From Spirochaetaceae bacterium (GTDB taxonomy: Bacteria; Spirochaetota; Spirochaetia; Treponematales; Rectinemataceae): a stretch of 5,384 nt of DNA. The stretch covers positions 1 through 5,384 of the forward strand of contig JAEUJG010000185.1 in NCBI GenBank assembly GCA_016794765.1, written 5' to 3'. Below are positions 1 to 5,384 of this stretch, piece after piece. The notes under the pieces were generated by a model. That model did not search any database and had not been told where the DNA came from. It saw nothing but the letters and a program-made list of their open reading frames with translations. Every line of letters begins with the position of its first letter. Position 1 is the first letter of the stretch. The translations under genes were made by a program, and so were the position numbers.

Positions 1-53
1 ATGGCTTCGGCCGGGGGCACGCCCCGACCGAGGTCGATGATGCTGGTGTCCAT
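1..53 (-). CDS. N-terminal fragment of a gene leaving the window, possibly a PLP-dependent aminotransferase
   Basis: Reading leftward from an ATG at 53-51 gives an open frame to the window edge that begins MDTSIIDLGRGVPPAEA. The 'DLGRGVP.PE'-like segment resembles the N-terminal arm of fold-type I aminotransferases (compare 'SFAGGLPAPELFP' in LysN/MocR-type proteins), but 17 residues cannot prove this. An AAGGGGG stretch lies immediately upstream (62-55 region on the minus strand), so a Shine-Dalgarno is present though very close to the ATG. The frame starts 57 bases after the regulator's stop, on the same strand, with a palindromic operator-like site in the gap. If it is an aminotransferase it would fit the amino acid permease on the other side of the regulator. 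The start codon could lie further downstream, outside the window. Confidence 0.45.
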   Translation of the reverse strand, partial: MDTSIIDLGRGVPPAEA

Positions 54-85
54 GCCCCCTTGTAGCACGGGGGCGGGCCGGGGCC

Positions 86-103
86 CTGTCGCGCGGGCGA
101 CAG
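86..103. promoter_or_regulatory. Palindromic operator-like site, copy 1 (CTGTCGC-N4-GCGACAG)
   Basis: Perfect 7-bp inverted arms flank the spacer GCGG. The same arms recur at 954-971. The site lies in the 57-base gap between the regulator stop and the left partial gene, centred about 41 bp before that gene's ATG. A TACAAG hexamer (64-59, minus strand) lies 21 bases from the palindrome edge and could be a -10 element, but the transcript would then start almost at the ATG. The palindrome could form a hairpin in the regulator's mRNA, but no T-run follows it, so a DNA-binding site is preferred over a terminator. Confidence 0.6.
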
Positions 104-110
104 TGGGCCG

Positions 111-845
111 TTATTTTCCGGCCTTGGCCTTCGCCGGCGCCCCGTGGTCGTCGCAGCGCGACATGCCGAGGAGCTGGTTCATCGCCTTGAGGTCGATGTC
201 CTCTATCCGCCCGCGGCCCGTCTTGATCCAGCCGGCCTCGCGCCACTCGCCGAGGATCCGCGCCACCGTCTGCCGCGCGAGGCCGCAGCGTTGGGCGAGT
301 TCCTCCTGCGAGTGCTCCACCGAGCCCGAGCCGCCCGAATCCTTCTCCAGGGCCAGGACCAGGTAGGCGAGCCGCGCGGAGGCGTCGAGGTAGGCGTAGG
401 CGATGGCGTGCTGCGCGGAGCGCAGGAGGCGGTGCGCCAGGGTTTTCACGAGGCACTGGGAGATCGAGGGTTCGGCCTTGAGGCGCGCCAGGAACTCGTT
501 GCGCGGCAGGACGAGGAGGACCGTCGGCTGGGAGGCCGTCGCCGTGACGAAGTGCGGCTCGTCGATGAGCATGCCGATCTCGCCGAAATAGTCGTCCGGC
601 ATCCGCTCCTTCACCGCCATCTCGAGGTCGTTCGGCCCCGAGACGAACTCGGTGACCGCCCCGCAGAGCACGACATAGAGCGCCTCCGCCCGGTCGCCTT
701 CCATGAAGATGCCGGCGCCTTTCTCCACGCGCTTGCGGACGCAGACCATGGAGAGCCGGCGGAGGCTCTCCTCCGACAGCTGTCCGAAGAGCTGGGTGCG
801 CCGCAAGCAGGCGAGCGTCTCGTCGTCCCGTGCCCGTAGTTCCAT
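111..845 (-). CDS. Crp/Fnr-family transcriptional regulator
   Basis: This 244-residue protein has the usual two-domain layout. Residues about 10-125 form a cyclic-nucleotide-binding-type beta-roll, with the glycine pattern and a FGEIGMLIDEP segment (87-97) at the phosphate-binding-cassette position. Residues about 128-165 are the dimerisation helix, and residues about 177-215 a winged helix-turn-helix of the Crp class (SQEELAQRCGLARQTVARIL). The cassette lacks the Arg-Ser pair that holds the cAMP phosphate in E. coli CRP (EPHFVTATA here), so cAMP is an unlikely ligand. There is no N-terminal cysteine cluster, so it is not an Fe-S FNR. In the recognition helix R191, Q192 and R196 align with CRP R180, E181 and R185. 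A GGAGGGAG lies 11 bases before the ATG, rather far. The gene is divergent from the hydrolase-permease operon, which it probably controls through the nearby palindromes. The last 15 or so residues (Ala/Lys-rich) are an extra tail. Confidence 0.93.
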   Translation of the reverse strand: MELRARDDETLACLRRTQLFGQLSEESLRRLSMVCVRKRVEKGAGIFMEGDRAEALYVVLCGAVTEFVSGPNDLEMAVKERMPDDYFGEIGMLIDEPHFVTATASQPTVLLVLPRNEFLARLKAEPSISQCLVKTLAHRLLRSAQHAIAYAYLDASARLAYLVLALEKDSGGSGSVEHSQEELAQRCGLARQTVARILGEWREAGWIKTGRGRIEDIDLKAMNQLLGMSRCDDHGAPAKAKAGK

Positions 846-890
846 CCTGGCCTGTACTCCCTCCGCCGCGCCGTCCGCGCCGCGCCGGGG

Positions 891-896
891 ATTCTA
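891..896 (-). promoter_or_regulatory. Candidate -10 element for the regulator gene
   Basis: On the minus strand this reads TAGAAT, five of six matches to TATAAT, about 46 bases before the regulator ATG. No good -35 hexamer stands at the expected 17-base spacing (CGCCGC there), so the promoter is either activator-dependent or not real. The predicted start point would be near 884, which puts the 954-971 palindrome about 78 bp upstream. Confidence 0.3.
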
Positions 897-953
897 CACC
901 GGTTTGCGGCGCCGCGGCGGGAAAATCCTCGCCGCCGAAGATTCCCCGCCCTT

Positions 954-971
954 CTGTCGCCCCGGCGACAG
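954..971. promoter_or_regulatory. Palindromic operator-like site, copy 2 (CTGTCGC-N4-GCGACAG)
   Basis: The arms are identical to copy 1 at 86-103. Here the innermost spacer bases also pair, giving 8-bp arms around a CC centre. The core TGTCG-N6-CGACA matches the geometry of a CRP box. It lies in the 212-base divergent region between the regulator and hydrolase 1, with its centre about 41 bp upstream of the start point predicted from TATCCT at 991-996. That is the position from which class II CRP/FNR activators contact RNA polymerase. Binding by the neighbouring Crp/Fnr protein is an inference. Confidence 0.68.
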
Positions 972-990
972 TGCGCTTCCATGGCCCTTG

Positions 991-996
991 TATCCT
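991..996 (+). promoter_or_regulatory. Candidate -10 element of the hydrolase-permease operon
   Basis: TATCCT matches TATAAT at four of six positions and is 61 bases before the hydrolase ATG. There is no recognisable -35 hexamer; the equivalent place is occupied by the palindrome ending at 971. A poor -35 overlapped by an activator box is typical of class II activated promoters. The predicted start point is about 1003, leaving a leader of about 55 bases. Confidence 0.35.
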
Positions 997-1043
997 GAAA
1001 CCGGACGAGGGCGGCCGACGGCCCCGTTACATCTTCGGAGCAA

Positions 1044-1050
1044 AGAGGGA
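1044..1050 (+). promoter_or_regulatory. Ribosome binding site deciding the hydrolase 1 start
   Basis: AGAGGGA lies 7 bases before ATG 1058 and 10 before a second in-frame ATG at 1061. It supports starting here rather than at the upstream end of the open frame, which reaches back to 830. The downstream paralogue starts at exactly the position corresponding to 1058. Confidence 0.6.
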
Positions 1051-1057
1051 TCGCGCC

Positions 1058-2851
1058 ATGATGAGCGAAGAAGCCTTGAGGGCCGGCGGCCTCGAGAGGA
1101 CGCCCGGGTACTGGGACCGGCGGTACGTGAAGAACGTGGACAAGCTGTCGAAGCCCGTCCACGAGGTCGTCCACGAGAAGGACGTCTGGATGAGCCTCCG
1201 CGACGGGACGCGGATCTGCTGCGACGTCTTCCGCCCCGCGGCCGCGGGCAAGTATCCCGGCCTCCTCTCCTGGTCCGCCTACGGCAAGACCATCCAGTCG
1301 ATGAAGCGCGGCTCCCAGCCGCCGGAGTCCCTCGTCTTCGACCACAGCCTGGAGGCCGGCGACATCGATTTCTTCGTCCGGCGCGGCTACGTCTTCGTCA
1401 TCCCCGATCCGCGCGGCATCGGCAAGTCCGAGGGCGAGTTCTACGGGATCTACAACCCCCAGGAGCAGGTGGACATCTACGACGTCATCGAGTGGATGGC
1501 CGTCCAGGACTGGTGTTCCGGCGGCGTCGGCATGATCGGCTATTCCTACTTCGGCATCATCCAGTGCCTGGCCGCGGCCCAACAGCCGCCGAGCCTCAAG
1601 TGCGTGATGCCCCTGTCCTTCACCGACGAATACTACCAGCACGGCAACTACGGCGGCGTCCACAACACCTACATGACGATGTACTGGGAGCTCTGTCCCG
1701 CCAACAATCCCAAGCCCTGGTCCCTCAAGATGTACGGCGAGGACAAGGTCAAGGCGATGATGGAGGAGCGCGCCAAGGATCCGGACATCGCGCTCAACTC
1801 CTACTTCATGAAGATGCTGACGACCTGGCCGCCGAACTACCACACCTTCTACCTCGACTACCTCCTCCATCCGGACGAGGGTCCCTTCTGGGCCCAGCGC
1901 TCGGTGCGGCACCTGTACGACAAGATCAAGGTGCCGGTCTTCCTCAACTCCGCCTTTTCTCCGAACGGCCGCTGGGTGAATCCCCTGATGCGCGCCTTCA
2001 ACTCCAAGGCGCTCGACGTGCCCAAGCGCGTCAACCTGGAGGACTACAGCGAGCTCGAGCTCCCCTACCGCTCGATGAACGAGGAGTGCCTGCGCTGGTA
2101 CGACCTCTGGCTGAAGGGCGTGGACAGCGGCCTCATGGAGGAACCGCCGATCAAGCTCAAGATCATGGGCGCGGGCTACCGCTACGAAAAGGAGTGGCCC
2201 CTCGCGCGCACGCAATGGAAGAAGCTCTACCTCCGGAGCTTCAACCGCCTCTCCTGGGACGTGGACTGCGAGCCGGGCCTGGCGCCGGACGCCTTTGTCC
2301 ACAATCCGCCCAACGTCAGCTCGGAGATCCAGGTCCTCACCTACACGAGTCCCCATCTCGAGCGGCCGATGGAGTTCACCGGTCCCGTCGCGCTGCACCT
2401 CTTCGCCGCCATCGACGCGCCGGACGCCAACTTCATCGTGAAGATGCACGAGCTCTATCCGAACGGCGAGCGGCACTACATGCCCTGCTGGGGCGCCCTC
2501 AAGGCCTCGCGGCCCCTCGTGGAGGCGGAGTCCAAGCCCTGGCTCCCCGTCCACGACCATACGCGGAGCCTGCCCGTCGCGCCCGGCGAGGTCCGGGAAT
2601 ACGTCATCGAACTCAATCCGAGCGCCCGCGTCTTCAAGCCGGGCAACCGCATCCAGCTCGAGATTTCCGCGATGGATCCATCGCCCCATTTCCGGCAGAG
2701 CTGGACGGGCAAGGTGGCGAACATGGGGCCGGTGCCGGGCGCCGCCTCCGTCTGCTACCGGATCTACCGCGACGCCGAGCGCCAGTCGCACCTGCTCCTG
2801 CCCTACATCCCCGGTTCTTCGGCGGACCAGTGGGTACAGTCCATCGAGTGA
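1058..2851 (+). CDS. CocE/NonD-family alpha/beta hydrolase (S15-like), hydrolase 1
   Basis: This 597-residue protein has no signal peptide and is probably cytoplasmic. Residues about 40-360 form the alpha/beta-hydrolase domain (Peptidase_S15 type). It contains SWSAYGK with the probable oxyanion-hole Tyr75, PDPRGIGKSEGEF (116-128), and a nucleophile elbow GYSYFG placing Ser163. CLRWYDLWLKG (344-354) is the family signature at the domain end. Residues about 385-590 form the jelly-roll C-terminal domain (X-Pro dipeptidyl-peptidase C-terminal type), seen in KKLYLRS, APDANFIVKMHELYPNGE and the closing DPSPHF. Family members cleave esters, amides or Xaa-Pro dipeptides; the substrate here cannot be read. 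The usual catalytic Asp (GWYD motif) is replaced (AFSP, 299-302), and no His occurs between 285 and 415, where the family's catalytic His belongs. It is the first gene of a probable operon with the permease and a paralogous hydrolase. The start is fixed by the ribosome site and by gap-free alignment with the paralogue's N-terminus. Confidence 0.93.
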   Translation: MMSEEALRAGGLERTPGYWDRRYVKNVDKLSKPVHEVVHEKDVWMSLRDGTRICCDVFRPAAAGKYPGLLSWSAYGKTIQSMKRGSQPPESLVFDHSLEAGDIDFFVRRGYVFVIPDPRGIGKSEGEFYGIYNPQEQVDIYDVIEWMAVQDWCSGGVGMIGYSYFGIIQCLAAAQQPPSLKCVMPLSFTDEYYQHGNYGGVHNTYMTMYWELCPANNPKPWSLKMYGEDKVKAMMEERAKDPDIALNSYFMKMLTTWPPNYHTFYLDYLLHPDEGPFWAQRSVRHLYDKIKVPVFLNSAFSPNGRWVNPLMRAFNSKALDVPKRVNLEDYSELELPYRSMNEECLRWYDLWLKGVDSGLMEEPPIKLKIMGAGYRYEKEWPLARTQWKKLYLRSFNRLSWDVDCEPGLAPDAFVHNPPNVSSEIQVLTYTSPHLERPMEFTGPVALHLFAAIDAPDANFIVKMHELYPNGERHYMPCWGALKASRPLVEAESKPWLPVHDHTRSLPVAPGEVREYVIELNPSARVFKPGNRIQLEISAMDPSPHFRQSWTGKVANMGPVPGAASVCYRIYRDAERQSHLLLPYIPGSSADQWVQSIE

Positions 2852-2996
2852 GGGCGGGCAGCCAAGGGAGGAGGGCAAGCCGGCCCACAGGCAGGGGGCC
2901 GGCGATCACGAAGGTCGTCGTTGCGTTCCGCGACGATCCGTGCGACAACGGTGGCGGTCGCCGCCGAAGCAATTCGCCTGGTATGAAGGGGGCTTC
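2852..2996 (+). other. Non-coding spacer between hydrolase 1 and the permease
   Basis: These 145 bases contain no credible gene. They hold a strong GC hairpin (2879-2903) and a second possible stem: TCGTTGCG at 2918-2925 and CGCGACGA at 2929-2936, fully paired in RNA if one G-U pair is allowed, with a 3-base loop. The permease's ribosome site AAGGGGG (2986-2992) is at the end. I see no clear -35/-10 pair, so read-through from the upstream promoter is the simplest view. Confidence 0.5.
2879..2903 (+). repeat. GC-rich inverted repeat, possible intra-operon hairpin
   Basis: GCCGGCCC (2879-2886) and GGGCCGGC (2896-2903) are perfect 8-bp arms around a 9-base loop, starting 28 bases after the hydrolase 1 stop. 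No T-run follows, so it is not a standard intrinsic terminator. It could lower permease expression, protect the 3' end of a processed hydrolase mRNA, or have no role. Confidence 0.4.
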
Positions 2997-4382
2997 ATGA
3001 AAAGCAACAAGATGTCACTCTTTTCCTGCATCCTGATGGGAATCGGCAGCATCATCGGCGCGAGCATCTTCGCGACGACGCCGATCGCGATCAAGATCGT
3101 CGGCGGCAACGGGATCGTCCTCGGCTTCATCCTGGCCGCGGTCTTCGTCGTCTTCAAGACCCTGCCCGAGATGGTCCTGACCTCCGCCCTGCCCGCGAAC
3201 GGCGCCGCCTACATGCACCTGACGCGCCTTGTCCATCCTTCCCTGGGCATCCTCCAGTCGATCAACAACCTGGTGATCGGCCCGATGAAGATCGCCACGA
3301 TGTCCCTCACCTTCGCGGCCTATTTCGCCATGCTCGTGCCGGGCATTCCCCCCGTCGCGGTCGCGATCGCCATCACCCTGATCTTCACCGTGATCACGCT
3401 CTACGGCATCCAGATCGCCGCGTGGGTCCAGAACGTCCTGGTCGGCGTCCTCCTCCTGGCGCTCTTCCTCTACGTCTTCCTCGGCTGGGGCAAGACGGTG
3501 GTGACGCTCGGCCAAGTCCTCTCCACGACCGTCCAGCTCTCCAAGCTCTGGGCGGCCATGGGCATCATGCACGGCAGCCTCATCGGCGCCAACGCCCTCA
3601 TGTACGTCGCGGACGAGATCGAGGAACCGGGCAGGAACATCCCGATCGCCTTCATCGTCGGCACCATCCTGACCGCCGTCCTCTACGCCGCGATGGCCTA
3701 CGTCACCGTCGGCGTCATGCCCCAGTTCTTCAAGATCGACAACCTCGCGACGGTCGCCAAGACCTTCATGAGCCCCGTGATGCTCGCCTTTTTCATCTCC
3801 GGCGGCGCCCTCCTGGCCGTCGTGACGAGCATCAACTCCGCCATCCTCATGTTCTCCCGCTCGCACTTCGCCGGCGCCAGGGACGGCCTCTATCCCGCGG
3901 CGATCATGAAGATGAACAAGCACGGCGCGCCCGCGAACGCGATCTGGCTCAACACGGGCATCGCGGTCCTGGCCATGGCCTCGGGCTACAACCTCACGGA
4001 CGTCATCAACATCACCTCGATCCCCGGACTCCTCCTGAGCCCGCTCATCTTCGCGGCGATCTTCTGGCTCCCGAAGAAGTTCCCGGCCTCCTACAAGACC
4101 TCCTTCCTCAAGATGCCCCACTGGATCAACATCGCCATCGTCGTGATCGCGACGGCGCTCTGTTTCCTCCTCGGCGGCTACGTCCTCAAGCAGATGAAGC
4201 CCAAGAACTACATCACGATGGCGGTCTTCTATCTCGTCGCCTTCCTCTACGTCTACGGCCGCGCCCTCTATCTCAAGAAGAAGCGGGGCGTCGACATGAT
4301 CGCCGCGATGAAGAAGCCCCACGAACCCTGGCTCGCCCGCGAGAAGGCCGCCGAGGCCGAGCTCGCGGCCCAAAAGGCCTAA
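2997..4382 (+). CDS. APC-superfamily amino acid permease
   Basis: This 461-residue inner-membrane protein has about 12 hydrophobic segments: roughly 7-29, 38-57, 83-112, 117-139, 143-163, 185-205, 214-238, 258-285, 314-330, 334-357, 376-398 and 404-425. The unwound first helix carries GIGSIIGASIF (15-25), the APC backbone-binding motif for the substrate amino and carboxyl groups. EIEEPGRNIP (207-216) after helix 6 and ARDGLYP (294-300) after helix 8 are typical of amino acid/polyamine/organocation transporters. The C-terminal tail (426-461) is cytosolic, begins KKKRG and ends as an Ala/Glu-rich helix. The substrate cannot be told from sequence; an amino acid or amine derivative is expected. 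The start at 2997 is chosen because AAGGGGG lies 4 bases upstream and helix 1 begins soon after; an in-frame GTG at 2940 would add 19 non-membrane residues. It lies between two paralogous hydrolases, which points to import of their substrate or export of a product. Confidence 0.94.
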   Translation: MKSNKMSLFSCILMGIGSIIGASIFATTPIAIKIVGGNGIVLGFILAAVFVVFKTLPEMVLTSALPANGAAYMHLTRLVHPSLGILQSINNLVIGPMKIATMSLTFAAYFAMLVPGIPPVAVAIAITLIFTVITLYGIQIAAWVQNVLVGVLLLALFLYVFLGWGKTVVTLGQVLSTTVQLSKLWAAMGIMHGSLIGANALMYVADEIEEPGRNIPIAFIVGTILTAVLYAAMAYVTVGVMPQFFKIDNLATVAKTFMSPVMLAFFISGGALLAVVTSINSAILMFSRSHFAGARDGLYPAAIMKMNKHGAPANAIWLNTGIAVLAMASGYNLTDVINITSIPGLLLSPLIFAAIFWLPKKFPASYKTSFLKMPHWINIAIVVIATALCFLLGGYVLKQMKPKNYITMAVFYLVAFLYVYGRALYLKKKRGVDMIAAMKKPHEPWLAREKAAEAELAAQKA

Positions 4383-4436
4383 CTCCAAGCAACGACTCCC
4401 GGGACAGGACCTGCCCGCGGGGAAAACGAGGTTACG
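4383..4436 (+). other. Short spacer between permease and hydrolase 2
   Basis: These 54 bases hold no promoter or terminator that I can recognise. They end in an ACGAGG ribosome site (4426-4431) 5 bases before the ATG. The close spacing supports co-transcription of the permease and hydrolase 2. Confidence 0.5.
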
Positions 4437-5384
4437 ATGACATCCGATGATTTTTGCGCGCAGACCGGCCTGGACAAGATCCCTCCCTACTGGGACAGGC
4501 GTTACACCAAGAACCTCGACAAGCTCTCCAAGCCGGTCTACACGGTGGAGTTCGAGGAAAACGTGGAGATCGTCCTCCGCGACGGCGTCAGGATCTACGC
4601 CGACATCTACCGCCCGGCGGAGCTCGACAAGGCGCCGGTCCTCCTCTCCTGGGCGGACTACGGCAAGACGATGCAGGCCATGAAGCGCGGCTCGCTGCCG
4701 GGCTCCTCCCTCTACTTCGACCACAGCCTGGAGGCCGGCGACATCGACTTCTTCGTCCAGCGCGGCTATGTCTTCGTGATCCCCGATCCCCGCGGCATCG
4801 GCCTGTCCGAAGGGGAGTTCCTGGGCGTCTACAACCCGCAGGAGCAGGAGGACGCCTACGACGTCATCGAGTGGCTCGGCACGCGTTATGCGCACTCGGA
4901 CGGCCGGGTCGCGATGACCGGCTACTCCTACTACGGCATCATCCAGATGCTCGTGGCCGCGCTGCAGCCGCCCCACCTGACCTGCATCATGCCGCTCTCC
5001 TTCACCGACGACTATTACCAGCACGGCTACTACGGCGGCGTGGCCAACACCTACATGACCATGTACTGGGAGCTCTGTCCGGCGAACAACCCGGTCTCCT
5101 GGTCGACGAAGATGTACTCCGAGGCGGAGATGAAGGCGCGCATGAAGGAGGTCCAGAAGGATCCCGACATCGCGATCGTCTCCTACTTCAACAAGATCTT
5201 CAACACCTGGCCGCCGAAGTACCACACCTTCTACCTCGACTACCTCCTCCATCCCGAGGACGGCCCCTTCTGGGCCGCGCGCTCGGCCAAGGAGATCTAC
5301 GGCAAGGTGAAGGTGCCGACCTACCTGAAGTGCGGCTGGGCGCCGACGGGCCGCTGGAGCGCGCCGGTCTTCAACGCGATGAAC
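4437..5384 (+). CDS. CocE/NonD-family alpha/beta hydrolase, hydrolase 2 (3' end outside window)
   Basis: The first 316 codons are present, open to the last base of the window. The protein aligns with hydrolase 1 from residue 1 with a single one-residue insertion (near residue 155) and about 65% identity by hand count (207 of 316 columns). The oxyanion region reads SWADYGK and the nucleophile elbow GYSYYG, placing Ser164; PDPRGIGLSEGEF and NTYMTMYWELCPANNP are shared. The GWYD motif of the family reads GWAP here (300-303), so the canonical Asp is missing in this copy as well. The catalytic-His region and the C-terminal domain lie beyond the window. No signal peptide is visible. Differences cluster at the extreme N-terminus, at residues 35-66, and just before the nucleophile elbow (147-160), which suggests a different substrate preference or subunit role from hydrolase 1. 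It is the third gene of the probable operon. Confidence 0.92.
   Translation, partial: MTSDDFCAQTGLDKIPPYWDRRYTKNLDKLSKPVYTVEFEENVEIVLRDGVRIYADIYRPAELDKAPVLLSWADYGKTMQAMKRGSLPGSSLYFDHSLEAGDIDFFVQRGYVFVIPDPRGIGLSEGEFLGVYNPQEQEDAYDVIEWLGTRYAHSDGRVAMTGYSYYGIIQMLVAALQPPHLTCIMPLSFTDDYYQHGYYGGVANTYMTMYWELCPANNPVSWSTKMYSEAEMKARMKEVQKDPDIAIVSYFNKIFNTWPPKYHTFYLDYLLHPEDGPFWAARSAKEIYGKVKVPTYLKCGWAPTGRWSAPVFNAMN

Noticed and set aside
86..103. Palindrome copy 1 as the intrinsic terminator of the regulator gene
   Set aside because: No T-run follows on the minus strand, and the identical arms recur in a promoter region; operator is the better reading.
1..839. Plus-strand frames at 1-366 and 144-839
   Set aside because: Antisense shadows of the Crp/Fnr regulator; no domain-like sequence.
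111..845. FNR-type oxygen sensor assignment for the regulator
   Set aside because: The N-terminal Cys cluster needed for the 4Fe-4S cluster is absent; its cysteines (14, 35, 61, 131, 188, 231) are scattered.
906..915. GCGGCGCCGC palindrome in the divergent region
   Set aside because: Pure G/C ten-base palindrome in GC-rich DNA, no second copy in the window seen, no position logic.
830..1057. Upstream in-frame extension of hydrolase 1
   Set aside because: It would cross the palindrome and promoter region and overlap the regulator gene. The ribosome site and the paralogue's collinear N-terminus both place the start at 1058.
611..2878. Long minus-strand open frame opposite the regulator promoter and hydrolase 1
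   Set aside because: Low-complexity Val/Leu/Arg/Asp/Glu-rich translation, antisense to a well-supported family gene; an artefact of high GC at third positions.
2942..2947. GCGACA half-site before the permease
   Set aside because: The base stretch where its partner half should stand does not match TGTCGC; a lone 6-mer is expected by chance in this composition.
2940..2996. GTG start adding 19 residues to the permease
   Set aside because: The added residues are polar and Arg-rich, no ribosome site precedes the GTG, and ATG 2997 has AAGGGGG upstream.
703..3000. Long plus-strand open frame in another register across hydrolase 1
   Set aside because: Arg/Pro/Gly-rich out-of-frame translation without any recognisable domain, overlapping the real hydrolase.
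3015..5252. 745-codon minus-strand frame opposite the permease and hydrolase 2
   Set aside because: Asp/Val/His/Arg-rich shadow translation of GC-biased codons; both sense-strand genes are clear family members.

Overview
The window is GC-rich bacterial DNA of roughly two-thirds G+C by eye. Third codon positions are strongly biased to C and G, which gives long meaningless open frames opposite the real genes. The lineage cannot be fixed from the sequence; an anaerobic proteobacterium or desulfobacterium is only a guess. I see no RNA gene, insertion sequence or CRISPR array.

The left part is on the minus strand. A Crp/Fnr-family regulator (111-845) is followed, after a 57-base gap, by the first 53 bases of another minus-strand gene that runs out of the window. 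That fragment resembles the N-terminus of a PLP-dependent aminotransferase, but it is too short to be sure. The right part is on the plus strand and looks like one operon: a complete CocE/NonD-type (S15-like) alpha/beta hydrolase (1058-2851), an APC-superfamily amino acid permease (2997-4382), and a second hydrolase (4437 to the window edge). The two hydrolases are about 65% identical over the shared 316 columns (hand count).

The most striking non-coding signal is an 18-bp palindrome, CTGTCGC-N4-GCGACAG. It occurs once in the divergent promoter region (954-971) and once, with identical arms, in the short gap between the regulator and the left partial gene (86-103). Its core TGTCG-N6-CGACA has the geometry of a CRP site (TGTGA-N6-TCACA). 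It lies about 41 bp upstream of the start point predicted from a -10-like TATCCT, the position of a class II CRP/FNR activator site. The likely reading is a local regulon: the regulator binds both copies and controls the hydrolase-permease operon on one side and the gene after itself on the other.

Taken together this looks like an uptake-and-processing cassette. The permease would import an amino acid or related amine compound, and two diverged cytoplasmic hydrolases would act on it or on its esters or amides. The substrate is unknown. The complete hydrolase keeps the nucleophilic Ser and the oxyanion Tyr but lacks the family's Asp and His at their usual places. Its chemistry should therefore not be copied from cocaine esterase or Xaa-Pro dipeptidyl-peptidase.
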